A stretch of DNA of 64,000 nt, from positions 62,001 to 126,000 of the forward strand of contig NZ_CP041146.1 in the NCBI RefSeq assembly GCF_006494775.1, given 5' to 3'. The notes beneath the pieces were generated by a model that saw only the letters and a list, made by a program, of their open reading frames with translations, did not search any database and was not told the origin of the DNA. Positions 36,199 through 44,618 of the stretch are shown piece by piece. The DNA is from Nocardioides humi. Its GTDB lineage: Bacteria > Actinomycetota > Actinomycetes > Propionibacteriales > Nocardioidaceae. Numbering within the stretch: position 1 is the first letter of the stretch; the number at the start of each line of letters is the position of its first letter. The position numbers were made by a program, and so were the translations under genes.

Positions 36199-36870
36199 AT
36201 GAGCACTCATCCACCGTCGGTCCAGGGCCTGTGCGCCCTCGCGCTGCGCCTCCTCCCCGTCGACGGCGTCGGGGTGGTCCTGGTCAGCTCGGCCGGCTAC
36301 CGCACGCTGGCGGGGGCGGCCGGCGAGCTGACCGCCGCGCTCGAGGAGATCGCCGTGCTCTGCGTGGAGGGGCCGGCGATCGATGCCGCTGCCCTGGGCC
36401 TGCCGGTTCTCGTCGAGGATCTCGGCGGGACCGCGAGCCGGGCGCGGTGGCCGGTGTTCACCGGCGAGGCCCTGGCACTGGGCGTCAGCGCCAACGCCGC
36501 GCTCCCGGTGCAGGTGGGCGCCATCCGCCTGGGCGTCGTGGTCGCCCATCGTCGTACGGTCGGCATGCTGCCGCGGGTCGACCTCGCGCAGCTGCTGCGC
36601 CTGGCCGACGACGTGGGCTACCTCCTCCTGGACGCCCGTCCCGCGCAGCCCGACCAGGCATCCGGCACGGGTACGCCGCCCGCCGAGCAGCCGATGCCGG
36701 ACTTCGTCGGCGCGGAGATCCACCAGGCCAGTGGCATGGTCATGGTCCAGCTGGGCGTCCCCATCGACGCCGCATGGGCCCGGCTCCGCGCCTACGCGTT
36801 CGCACACGGCCACCCTCTGGGCGAGGTGGCCCACGCCGTCGTCACCCGGCGACTTCGGTTCGAGGCATGA
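36199..36870 (+). CDS. GAF-ANTAR regulatory protein
   Basis: 223 residues. A GAF domain (about 5-145) is followed by a Pro/Thr linker and an ANTAR RNA-binding domain (about 170-220, with the HQASGMVMVQLGVPIDAAWARLRAYA core). ANTAR proteins bind paired hairpins in nascent RNA to prevent termination. The GAF may sense a small ligand. It lies 31 bp before a second GAF-ANTAR gene, so they are probably co-transcribed. Confidence 0.85.
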   Translation: MSTHPPSVQGLCALALRLLPVDGVGVVLVSSAGYRTLAGAAGELTAALEEIAVLCVEGPAIDAAALGLPVLVEDLGGTASRARWPVFTGEALALGVSANAALPVQVGAIRLGVVVAHRRTVGMLPRVDLAQLLRLADDVGYLLLDARPAQPDQASGTGTPPAEQPMPDFVGAEIHQASGMVMVQLGVPIDAAWARLRAYAFAHGHPLGEVAHAVVTRRLRFEA

Positions 36871-36900
36871 GGTCAGCACAGAGGAGCGGAGGCCGCGCAG

Positions 36901-37644
36901 ATGGACACCACAGAACCCCGAGAGGTCCGGCTGGGACATGTCTTCGTCCGGCTCGCCGACAACCTGGTCCGGGACTTCGACATCGTCGAGCTCCTCGACG
37001 ACCTGGTCAACAGCTGCGTCTCCCTGTTCGACATCGCCGCCGCGGGGCTGGTGCTGGCGGACGCCGGCGACCGGCTCCGGGTCCTGGCCGCCACGTCGGA
37101 GGAGACACGCCTCCTGGAGCTGTTCGAGCTGCAGAACGAGCAGGGACCCTGCCTGGACTGCTACCGCACCGGGGCCCAGGTCTCCGAGCCCTCGGCCGCC
37201 GCGCAGGCGCGCCGGTGGCCGGTCATGGCGAAGGGGCTGCGGGCGCTGGGCCTCGGCGCGGTCCACGCGGTCCCGCTGCGGCTGCGGGAGCAGACGGTCG
37301 GCGCGCTCAACCTGTTCGGCGTCTCCGCCTCGCCCCTGCCCCAGGACGACCTGCAGGTCGCGCAGGCCCTCGCCGACGTCGCCACGATCTCGCTGCTCCA
37401 GCACCGGGCCGCGGAGGCGAACGAACGGCTCGCCACCCAGCTGCAGACCGCGCTGAACAGCCGGATCGCCATCGAGCAGGCCAAGGGCGTCATCGCCCAG
37501 TACGCCTCCGTCGACATGGACCTGGCGTTCAAGCGGCTCCGCGAGCACGCCCGCCGCACGCAGCAGGCGCTGACCGAGGTCGCGGCCGCGGTCGCGACCG
37601 GGCGCATCCCCGCCAGCGCCGTCGTGGCGGGCGCCGACCGCTGA
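36901..37644 (+). CDS. GAF-ANTAR regulatory protein
   Basis: 247 residues. GAF domain about 20-175 (with CLDCYRTGAQVSEP and LGLGAVHAVPLRLREQTVGALNLFG), then a clear ANTAR domain (about 185-235, IAIEQAKGVIAQYASVDMDLAFKRLREHARR). This is the common two-domain actinobacterial design. It likely acts by transcription antitermination under signals read by the GAF domain. Targets are unknown. Confidence 0.9.
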   Translation: MDTTEPREVRLGHVFVRLADNLVRDFDIVELLDDLVNSCVSLFDIAAAGLVLADAGDRLRVLAATSEETRLLELFELQNEQGPCLDCYRTGAQVSEPSAAAQARRWPVMAKGLRALGLGAVHAVPLRLREQTVGALNLFGVSASPLPQDDLQVAQALADVATISLLQHRAAEANERLATQLQTALNSRIAIEQAKGVIAQYASVDMDLAFKRLREHARRTQQALTEVAAAVATGRIPASAVVAGADR

Positions 37645-37657
37645 GGCGCCGACGGTC

Positions 37658-37672
37658 GGGACCTTCGGCGGG
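37658..37672 (+). promoter_or_regulatory. DosR-like box upstream of the first P-type ATPase
   Basis: GGGACCTTCGGCGGG, 58 bp before the ATG at 37730 and just after the GAF-ANTAR stop. It differs from GGGACCTTNGGCCC in the last two positions. Position relative to the start is typical of an activator site. Confidence 0.5.
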
Positions 37673-37729
37673 GGCCGGACGTCCTCTCGGCCCTGCCGCG
37701 GGTCCCGGGCGTCGCCCACGCTGGTGGCC

Positions 37730-40213
37730 ATGGCGACCGATACGGAGGGACTGACCACCCGGGCTGCACGCGATCGTCTGCGCCGGTTCGGTGCCAACAC
37801 GCTGCCGCCGCAGCCCCGCCGCAGCCTCGCCGGGCGCGTCCTGGAGCAGGTCCGTGACCCGATGATCGTGCTGCTGGTCGCCGCCGCGCTGCTGGCGACC
37901 TTCCTCGGCGACGGGGCCAGCACCGTCATCATCGTGGCCGTCGTCGTGTTCAACACCACGGCGGGTGTCGTCCAGCAGGTGCGCGCGGAGCGGGCGATCG
38001 CGGCGCTGCACGACCTCGTCGCACCCCAGGCACGGGTACGCCGCGACGGCCGGTTCGAGGCCGTCCCCGTGGCCGAGGTGGTGCCGGGCGACGTCGTCGC
38101 GCTCACGGCTGGGGACGTCGTACCGGCCGACGGGGTGCTGGGCGACGCCCGCGACCTCCAGGTCGACGAGTCCAGGATGACGGGCGAGTCGCTGCCCGTC
38201 GCCCGTGCCACCGGGGAGACCGTGACCGGCGGCACCCAGGTGACCCGCGGTCGGGCGATCGCCACCGTCGTCCGGACCGGCGCGGACAGCGGGATCGGCC
38301 GGATCGCGACCGCCCTCACGACCGGCCTGCCGCCGCGCACGCCGCTGCAGCGCCGGCTGGCACGGCTCAGCCGCCTCCTCGTGACCACCGTCGCCGCCCT
38401 CACGGCCGTCGTGGTGGCCGTCGGCCTGGTGCAGGGCCGGTCCGTCCCGGAGATGGTCATCGTCGGCCTGAGCCTCGCCGTCGCAGCGGTGCCGGAGTCC
38501 CTGCCGGCGGTGGTGGCCGTCGCGCTGGCCCTGGGCGCGCGCCGGATGGCCGCACGGAACGCCGTGGTCAGCAGCCTCCCCGCCGTCGAGACGCTCGGCT
38601 CGGTGACCGTGGTGGCCACCGACAAGACGGGCACGATCACCGAGGGCGTGATGGTGGCGGAGGAGGTCTGGACGCCGGGCGGGACGTACGCCGTCACGTC
38701 GGCCGGGTACGCGCCGGACGGCCGCATCGAGCCCGTCGGCCCCGCCGGCGACCCGGCCGGCCTCGAGCTCCTGCTGCGCGACGTACGACTGTGCAACGAC
38801 GCCGAGCTCCGCGAGCAGGAGCAGGGATGGTCGGTGGTCGGCGACCCCCTCGAGGGAGCGCTGCTCGCCCTGGCCGCCAAGTCCCCGCAGCAGGACGAGG
38901 ACCCGGCCGAGCGCTGGCCGCGCGTCGCGGAGCAGCCCTTCGACCACCGCACCCGGCGGATGACGACCGTGCACCGCGACGCGGACGGGACCGAGCTGCG
39001 GGTCACCAAGGGCGCTCCCGAGGCGGTGCTCGACCTGGTCGCGCCAGGCCCCGACGCGGCCGCCGCCACGAGCTGGGCGGAGCGCACGGCTGGCCGCGGG
39101 TACCGGGTGATCGCGGTCGCCGACGCGCGGACCGAGACCGGGCGGCCGCCGTCCTGTCCCCGGCTCGCCGGCCTGGTCGCCATCGGCGACCCACCGCGGC
39201 AGCGCGCACCCGAGGTGGTCCGGGCGCTCGGGGAGGCCGGCATCCGGGTGATCCTGGTGACCGGCGACCACGCCCGGACGGCCCAGGCGATCGCGCACCG
39301 GGTCGGCATCGCGTCCGACGGCGACTGGGTTGTCGAGGGCACCGGGCCGACCGGCGGCACCGGCACCGGGCGCCTGACGGTGTTCGCCCGGGTCCGGCCC
39401 GAGCAGAAGCTGGACCTGGTCGAGGCGCTCCAGGACGACGGCGAGATCGTCGCCATGCTGGGCGACGGGGTGAACGACGCGCCCGCCCTGCGCCGTGCCG
39501 ACATCGGCGTCGCCGCCGGGCTCGGCGGCACGGAGGTCGCCAAGCAGGCGGCCGACCTGGTCCTGATGGACGACGACCTGGGAACCGTCGTCGCCGCCGT
39601 CGAGGAGGGGCGCCGCGTCTTCGCGAACATCCGGGCCTTCCTCACCTACGCCATCTCCGGAGGGCTCGCCGAGGTCGCCGTCATGCTCCTCGGGCCGGTG
39701 CTCGGCCTCGCCCTGCCGCTCCTCCCCGGCCAGATCCTCTGGATCAACCTGCTGACCCACGGACTCACCGGCGTGGCCTTCGGGGCCGAGCCCGCCGACC
39801 CCCGGGACATGCGGCGACCGCCGCGACCGCCGTCGGAGGCGGTCCTCACCCGGCAGTCGATGCTCACCCTGGGCGTCGCGGCCCTGATGCTCACCGTCAC
39901 CTCCCTGGTGGCGGGGCTCGCGGCCTCCGGACCGGACGCCGCCCTCCGGACGGCGATCTTCGCCTGTCTGGGACTCGGCCAGCTCGGTGTCGCCCTCGCC
40001 CTGCGGGCGCGCCACCCCGGACGGTCGCTGCGCGAGCGGGGGCTGGAGCTGGCGCTCGTCGTCGCCGCCGTGCTGCAGCTCGCCGCCGTCCAGGCCGGCC
40101 CGCTGCAGGCCCTGCTGGGCACGACCGGCCTGTCCTGGGGCATGCTGGGCACCGTCGTCGCCCTGGCGACGCTGCCCGGCCTGGTCGTGCGGGGCTTCCT
40201 CGGCCAGCGCTGA
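37730..40213 (+). CDS. P-type cation ATPase (P2, CtpF-like)
   Basis: 827 residues from the ATG at 37730. Cation_ATPase_N (about 5-60), actuator with MTGESLPVARATGE, PESLPAVVAVALALGARRMA in M4, the phosphorylation motif ATDKTGTITEG (Asp about 301), an ATP-binding domain with VTKGAPEAVLDL, MLGDGVNDAPALR hinge, and six C-terminal helices. This is the layout of P2 (Ca-type) pumps. In Mycobacterium tuberculosis the P2 ATPase CtpF is a DosR regulon member, which fits the box upstream; the ion here is not certain. Confidence 0.92.
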   Translation: MATDTEGLTTRAARDRLRRFGANTLPPQPRRSLAGRVLEQVRDPMIVLLVAAALLATFLGDGASTVIIVAVVVFNTTAGVVQQVRAERAIAALHDLVAPQARVRRDGRFEAVPVAEVVPGDVVALTAGDVVPADGVLGDARDLQVDESRMTGESLPVARATGETVTGGTQVTRGRAIATVVRTGADSGIGRIATALTTGLPPRTPLQRRLARLSRLLVTTVAALTAVVVAVGLVQGRSVPEMVIVGLSLAVAAVPESLPAVVAVALALGARRMAARNAVVSSLPAVETLGSVTVVATDKTGTITEGVMVAEEVWTPGGTYAVTSAGYAPDGRIEPVGPAGDPAGLELLLRDVRLCNDAELREQEQGWSVVGDPLEGALLALAAKSPQQDEDPAERWPRVAEQPFDHRTRRMTTVHRDADGTELRVTKGAPEAVLDLVAPGPDAAAATSWAERTAGRGYRVIAVADARTETGRPPSCPRLAGLVAIGDPPRQRAPEVVRALGEAGIRVILVTGDHARTAQAIAHRVGIASDGDWVVEGTGPTGGTGTGRLTVFARVRPEQKLDLVEALQDDGEIVAMLGDGVNDAPALRRADIGVAAGLGGTEVAKQAADLVLMDDDLGTVVAAVEEGRRVFANIRAFLTYAISGGLAEVAVMLLGPVLGLALPLLPGQILWINLLTHGLTGVAFGAEPADPRDMRRPPRPPSEAVLTRQSMLTLGVAALMLTVTSLVAGLAASGPDAALRTAIFACLGLGQLGVALALRARHPGRSLRERGLELALVVAAVLQLAAVQAGPLQALLGTTGLSWGMLGTVVALATLPGLVVRGFLGQR

Positions 40214-40242
40214 GCCGGCCTCCGGCAACGCCGCCGTGCCCC

Positions 40243-41262
40243 TCAGGAGCGGATCACGGCAGCGCCGACGACCCGGCCGGCCGCCAGGTCCTCCAGCGCG
40301 ACGTCGACCTCCGCGAACGGGTAGCCGGTCACGCTGGCCTCGAGACCGACGCGGGCGGCGAGGGTGAGCAGCTCCTCGCCGTCGGCGCGCGTGTTGGCCG
40401 TCACGCTCGTCAGGGTGCGCTCCCGGAACAGGTGCCGCTGGTAGTCGAGCGGGGGTACGTCGGTCAGGTGGATCCCGGCGATCGCCAGGGTGCCGCCCTG
40501 GTCGAGGCCGGCGAGGGCGACCGGGACCAGCGATCCCACCGGCGCGAAGAGGATCGCCGCGTCGAGCGGCACCGGTGGGAGACCGTCGGCAGGCCCCACG
40601 GACGCGGCGCCGAGCCGGAGCGCGAGCTCGCGGGCCGCGACGTCGCGGGTCAGCACGTGCACCTCGGCCCCCTGCGCGAGGGCGAGCTGCGCCGTCAGGT
40701 GCGCGCTCGCCCCGAAGCCGTAGATGCCCAGCCGGCCGCCGGCCGGCAGGTCGGCTCGGCGCAGCGCACGGTAGCCGATGATGCCGGAGCACAGCAGGGG
40801 CGCCGCCTGCTCGTCGGAGATCGCCTCGGGCAGCCGGTAGGCGTAGGCCTCCGGCGCCACGGCGTACTCCGCGAAGCCGCCGTCGGCGTCCCAGCCGGTG
40901 TACTCCGAGCGGCGGCACAGGTTCTCCTGGCCGCGACGACACCGGTCGCAGACGCCGCAGGTACGCCGCAGCCAGGCGATGCCGACGCGGTCCCCGATCG
41001 CGAAGCGGGTGGCGTCCGCGCCCCGCTCGACGACCCGGCCGACGATCTCGTGCCCGGCGACCCGCTCCGGCGCCTTCGGCGCCAGGTCGCGGTCGGTCAG
41101 GTGCAGGTCAGTGCGGCACACGCCGCACACGACGACCCGCACGAGCACCTCGTCGGGTGCCGGCTCGGGCACCCGGCGCCGGACGGCCGCGACCCGCGCC
41201 CGGGTCCCCGGCACGGCGCCCGCGACCCACGCGGCCATGTCGTCACGCCCGTGCGCGCCCAT
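40243..41262 (-). CDS. Zinc-binding alcohol dehydrogenase family protein
   Basis: 339 residues (an internal ATG at 41238 is possible). It has the GroES-like domain with catalytic Cys in [11 protein letters not shown] and GHEIVG, the structural zinc cluster [15 protein letters not shown], and a Rossmann domain with [19 protein letters not shown]. It should oxidise or reduce alcohol/aldehyde with NAD(P); the substrate is unknown. A 157-bp mobile element now lies between it and the upstream kinase gene, which probably once formed an operon with it. It is convergent with the ATPase gene (29 bp). Confidence 0.9.
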   Translation of the reverse strand: MGAHGRDDMAAWVAGAVPGTRARVAAVRRRVPEPAPDEVLVRVVVCGVCRTDLHLTDRDLAPKAPERVAGHEIVGRVVERGADATRFAIGDRVGIAWLRRTCGVCDRCRRGQENLCRRSEYTGWDADGGFAEYAVAPEAYAYRLPEAISDEQAAPLLCSGIIGYRALRRADLPAGGRLGIYGFGASAHLTAQLALAQGAEVHVLTRDVAARELALRLGAASVGPADGLPPVPLDAAILFAPVGSLVPVALAGLDQGGTLAIAGIHLTDVPPLDYQRHLFRERTLTSVTANTRADGEELLTLAARVGLEASVTGYPFAEVDVALEDLAAGRVVGAAVIRS

Positions 41263-41285
41263 CGCTCGCCTCCTGTCCAGTCTCC

Positions 41286-41452
41286 CTAATCCTCGATCCG
41301 TGGATAGCCACCTACTACGCGGCCCCGGAGCGGCGCGCTGGCGGCGTTGCGGACGCTCAACGGTGCAACCAGACCGCCCTCGCGGCCGCGCCTTGCCATC
41401 ACACCCCTCCGGTGCCGCTCGCTACGGCGCCCATCCACGGATCGAGGCTAAT
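41286..41452. mobile_element. 157-bp MITE-like element with flanking target duplication
   Basis: The termini CCTCGATCCGTGGAT (41291-41305) and ATCCACGGATCGAGG (41433-41447) form a perfect 15-bp inverted repeat around 127 bp of non-coding DNA. The same pentanucleotide CTAAT flanks both ends (41286-41290 and 41448-41452) as a direct repeat, the mark of a 5-bp target duplication. No reading frame inside encodes a transposase, so it is non-autonomous. The right duplicate contains the TAG stop of the kinase-fusion gene, so insertion preserved the stop codon. Confidence 0.8.
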
Positions 41453-42932
41453 GTCCTCGCGCGGGCCGCACGAGCGCGCAGGCGGCATCCACACACTCCC
41501 CGATCGGACGGGCGGTGTCGACCGCATGGCTCGCCGGCCACGGAGCGGCGGACAGTCGCCATCGCGCCGCGACCTCGGCGTCGGCATCCGAGACACCGCG
41601 CCGCCGGGCGATCCGCGCGGCGGCGGTGTCGGCGTCGACCTCGCAGCGCAGCTCGACCACGTCGGTGGAGAGCGCGCGGGCCAGCTCGCGCGCCCGGTGC
41701 CGCTCCTCGGCGCCGCCCCAGGTCGCGTCGACGACGACGGACTCCCCGCGGCCCAGGAGCAGGCCCGCGCGCCGGAGGAGGACGGCGTACACGGCGCGGG
41801 AGTGCTCCGCGTCGTAGATGCCCGCGCCGAACCGGGCGGCGGCCGACGACTCGGGGTCCATCCCGGCCAGCTCCTTGCGGATCCGGTCGCTGCCGAGCAC
41901 ACTCATCCCGAGCCGGTCCGCGACGGCGCCCGCCAGCGTGGACTTCCCGGTGCCGGGTGCGCCGCCGACGAGGACCAGCGTGACCGCGCCCGCGCGCAGG
42001 TGGGCCAGGGCCGCGTCCGCATAGGCCCCCACTCCGGTCCGGACGGCGACCCGGTGCTGGGCGCCCTGCAGGCAGCCGACCTTCGCGCGCACGAAGGCCC
42101 GGTAGGCGATGAAGTGGTGGACGAGCGACGCAGGAGCCGGATCGTCGACGTACTCGGCCCAGGTCTCGATCAGCAGCCGCGCGGCGCCGGCGGCGCCGAG
42201 GTCCTCCAGCCCCATCGCGAGGAACGCGATGTCGTCGAGCCGGTCGACGTACCGCAGGGCGTCGTCGAACTCGAGGCAGTCCAGCAGGCGCGGCCCGTCC
42301 GGCAGGCAGAAGACGTCGTCCGGGGTGAGGTCGCCGTGCCCGTCCACCACCGCTCCGCGCCCGATCCGGTCGTCGAAGAGCGCCGAGCGCCCGTCCAGGA
42401 AGCGGTGCACCAGGGCAGCGATCTCGTCCAGCGTGCCGCGATCGAGGAGCCGGTCGGCGAACGGCGCGGCCTGGGCGAGGTTCGCGTCCCAGCGACGGCG
42501 AAGCGCGTCACGCGTGCCCTGCGCGGCGATCGCCGCGCAGGTGGGCGCGGCGGCGTGGAAGGCCGCGACCCGGCGGGCGACCTCGCGCACCACCTCCGTC
42601 ACGTCCGTCCCGCTCCGGACGAGCCGGGACAGCCGGAGCTCGTCCGGCATCCGCCGCATGACCACGACGGGCTCGGCCGTGCCGTCGGGGTCGCGCAGCT
42701 CGCCGACGCCGAGGTACACGTCCGGGGCGAGGCGCCGGTTCAGGGCGACCTCGCGCTCGCACACGCGGCGTCGTGCGCCGAGCTCGCGGAAGTCCAGGAA
42801 GCCGAGGTCCACCGGCTTCTTCACCTTGTACGCCCGGTCGCCGAGCAGCACGACCGCGCCGGAGTGGGTCTCGAGGACCTGGCACCACGGCGAGGGTCCG
42901 GCTGATCCGGCGGGGCCCCCGGAGAGACTCAC
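41448..42932 (-). CDS. Bifunctional aminoglycoside-phosphotransferase-like/AAA kinase protein (Rv2004c-like)
   Basis: 494 residues. The N-terminal half is a phosphotransferase-like fold (AYKVKKPVDLGFLDF, then GRGAVVDGHGDLTPDDVFCL with the catalytic Asp, and DCLEFDDALRYVDRLDDIAFL). The C-terminal half is a P-loop kinase, with VGGAPGTGKSTLA and VVDATWGG. Rv2004c of the DosR regulon has the same fusion. The GTG start overlaps the DosR-like regulator stop as GTGA. The substrate is unknown. The stop lies within the target-site duplication of the downstream MITE. Confidence 0.88.
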   Translation of the reverse strand: MSLSGGPAGSAGPSPWCQVLETHSGAVVLLGDRAYKVKKPVDLGFLDFRELGARRRVCEREVALNRRLAPDVYLGVGELRDPDGTAEPVVVMRRMPDELRLSRLVRSGTDVTEVVREVARRVAAFHAAAPTCAAIAAQGTRDALRRRWDANLAQAAPFADRLLDRGTLDEIAALVHRFLDGRSALFDDRIGRGAVVDGHGDLTPDDVFCLPDGPRLLDCLEFDDALRYVDRLDDIAFLAMGLEDLGAAGAARLLIETWAEYVDDPAPASLVHHFIAYRAFVRAKVGCLQGAQHRVAVRTGVGAYADAALAHLRAGAVTLVLVGGAPGTGKSTLAGAVADRLGMSVLGSDRIRKELAGMDPESSAAARFGAGIYDAEHSRAVYAVLLRRAGLLLGRGESVVVDATWGGAEERHRARELARALSTDVVELRCEVDADTAAARIARRRGVSDADAEVAARWRLSAAPWPASHAVDTARPIGECVDAACALVRPARGH

Positions 42933-43606
42933 TCGTCCCGCCGTCCCGCTCCGCCGTCGAGCTGGAGCGACCGGATGTAGTAGACCGCCGCCTGGGTGCG
43001 GCTCTCCATGCCGAGCTTGCCGAGCAGCACGGACACGTAGTTCTTCACGGTCTTCTCCGCCAGCGACAGCCGGGCGGCGATCTGGCGGTTGGTCAGGCCC
43101 TCGCCGATGAGCTTGAGGATCCGCTGCTCGTGGGGCGTGAGGCCGACCAGGGCGGGATTCGTGCTCGGCCCCCGGCGGATCCGCTCCAGGACCCGGGCGG
43201 TGACCGCCGGGTCGAGGATGGAGCGGCCCTCCGCGACCGCCCGGACGGCCTCGACCAGCTCCAGCCCGCTGACCTGCTTGAGGACGTAACCCGACGCCCC
43301 GGCGAGGATCGCGGCGAAGATGGCGTCATCGTCGTCGTACGACGTGAGGATCAGGGCGGCGATGCCCGGGTCGACGGAGCGGATCTCGCGGCAGACCTCG
43401 ATGCCCGAGCCGTCCGGAAGACGGCCGTCGAGGATCGCGACTTCCGGCCGGAGCGCCGGCGCCCGGTGGCTCGCCTCGCGGGCCGAGCCGCACTCGCCGA
43501 CGACCTCGAAGCCCTCCGCCTCGAGCAGGTCCCGGATCCCCCGTCGGACGACCTCGTGGTCGTCGAGGAGGAAGACCCGGGTGGGCCGCTGGTCGCTAGT
43601 CGACAT
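42929..43606 (-). CDS. devR: DosR/DevR-like NarL-family response regulator
   Basis: 225 residues. Receiver domain (about 8-125) with acidic DD (15-16) and phospho-acceptor Asp in VAILDGRLPDGSGIEVCREI, then a LuxR HTH (about 150-210) with GLTPHEQRILKLIGEGLTNR and LAEKTVKNYVSVLLGKLGME, closely like mycobacterial DosR. It activates hypoxia/redox stress genes when phosphorylated by DevS-type kinases. It overlaps the upstream Usp stop by 11 bp and the downstream kinase start by 4. Boxes of its presumed consensus occur upstream of many neighbours. Confidence 0.93.
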   Translation of the reverse strand: MSTSDQRPTRVFLLDDHEVVRRGIRDLLEAEGFEVVGECGSAREASHRAPALRPEVAILDGRLPDGSGIEVCREIRSVDPGIAALILTSYDDDDAIFAAILAGASGYVLKQVSGLELVEAVRAVAEGRSILDPAVTARVLERIRRGPSTNPALVGLTPHEQRILKLIGEGLTNRQIAARLSLAEKTVKNYVSVLLGKLGMESRTQAAVYYIRSLQLDGGAGRRDE

Positions 43607-44534
43607 GGAGCACCGCCTTCTCGATGCCACCGTCCTTCTCGAGGACGAGGTCGTCCGACCGCACCTCGCGGACCGCGGGCAGCACCTCGACCGGGCAGTG
43701 GGCGTCGCGGAGCAGGGCGCGCGCGGTGCCGCCGAGGTGCCCGATGGGCAGCAGGTGCCCGCGGCGCTCGAGCAGCAGCAGGTCGGCGCGCGCACTGGCC
43801 AGCAGCAGGCGCCGGGCGGGCTGTCCCTGCTCGACGCCGATGTCGGCCGCCACCTGGGGGAACTCGCCGGCCACGCCGGAGAGCGCCGCCGACAGCGCGG
43901 CCCGGGCCTCGTCCAGCCACAGGTCGATCGGGACCACCGCGGCGACTCCCGGGTCGTAGGCGGGCGGGTAGTCGCAGGCGTGCAGGACGTGGAGCCGGGC
44001 GCCTCGCCCGGCGGCCACGGCCAGACCGTGGCGGATCAGCCCCTCGCAGCTGTCGTAGTCCTTGACCCCGACCACGACGCGGTCGTGCACCGTCGTCGGC
44101 GTCCACGTGTCCGGGACGACGATGACCGGAGCCGGGGAGTGCGCGGCGACGCCGTTGACGACCGAGCCGGTGACCAGCCGGTCGAGCAGGCCGCGCCGCT
44201 CGTTGCCGAGGACCACCAGCGACTCCTCGCGCGCTGCCCGCACCAGGCAGCGGACGCGGTCGCCGGTCTGCATCGACGTGGCGACCGGCTGGTTCCCCAG
44301 GATCGCCCGCGCCGACCTCCTCGCCTCGGCGAGCGCGACCCGGCCGCCACGCTGGTACTCGTCCGCCAGCGACCCGAGCGAGCGCGGGGCCGCGCGGTGC
44401 AGGAGCCACCCGGCGGCGACCACGTGGAGCAGGTGGAGGGGGAGGTCTTGTCGCTGCGCCTCGCTCGCGGCGTACGCCACGGCCGTCAGTGCGGCCTCGG
44501 AGCCGTCGACGCCGACCAGGATTCCGTTGACCAT
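43596..44534 (-). CDS. Tandem universal stress protein
   Basis: 312 residues: two Usp domains. Domain 1 opens with ILVGVDGSEAALTAVAYAAS and its ATP loop is VVLGNERRGLLDRLVTGSVVNGVA. Domain 2 opens with VVVGVKDYDSCEGLIRHGLA and its site LLLERRGHLLPIGHLGGTARAL is degenerate. It is the first gene of a four-gap-free run Usp-DevR-kinase fusion, read from a promoter with a DosR-like box at 44587-44602. Probably senses or buffers ATP in stress. Confidence 0.9.
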   Translation of the reverse strand: MVNGILVGVDGSEAALTAVAYAASEAQRQDLPLHLLHVVAAGWLLHRAAPRSLGSLADEYQRGGRVALAEARRSARAILGNQPVATSMQTGDRVRCLVRAAREESLVVLGNERRGLLDRLVTGSVVNGVAAHSPAPVIVVPDTWTPTTVHDRVVVGVKDYDSCEGLIRHGLAVAAGRGARLHVLHACDYPPAYDPGVAAVVPIDLWLDEARAALSAALSGVAGEFPQVAADIGVEQGQPARRLLLASARADLLLLERRGHLLPIGHLGGTARALLRDAHCPVEVLPAVREVRSDDLVLEKDGGIEKAVLHVD

Positions 44535-44586
44535 CGTCCCCTCCTTCGGCTGGACACCAGTCTTTCCCGGGCCGAACGACGCCTGC

Positions 44587-44602
44587 AGGGTCGAAGGTCC
44601 CC
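44587..44602 (-). promoter_or_regulatory. DosR-like box upstream of the Usp-devR operon
   Basis: On the minus strand GGGGACCTTCGACCCT, 53 bp before the Usp start. It matches GGGACCTTNGNCCC well. Since the operon contains devR, this suggests autoregulation of the regulator. Confidence 0.6.
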
Positions 44603-44618
44603 GTCGGCCGGGACGTTG

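Noticed and set aside
35233..39645. A 1470-codon minus-strand frame opposite the ANTAR and ATPase genes
   Set aside because: Low-complexity Ser/Arg/Thr composition and no motif; it covers clear plus-strand genes.
41455..42905. Plus-strand frame opposite the kinase-fusion gene
   Set aside because: The minus-strand frame contains a P-loop and phosphotransferase motifs; the other is a shadow.
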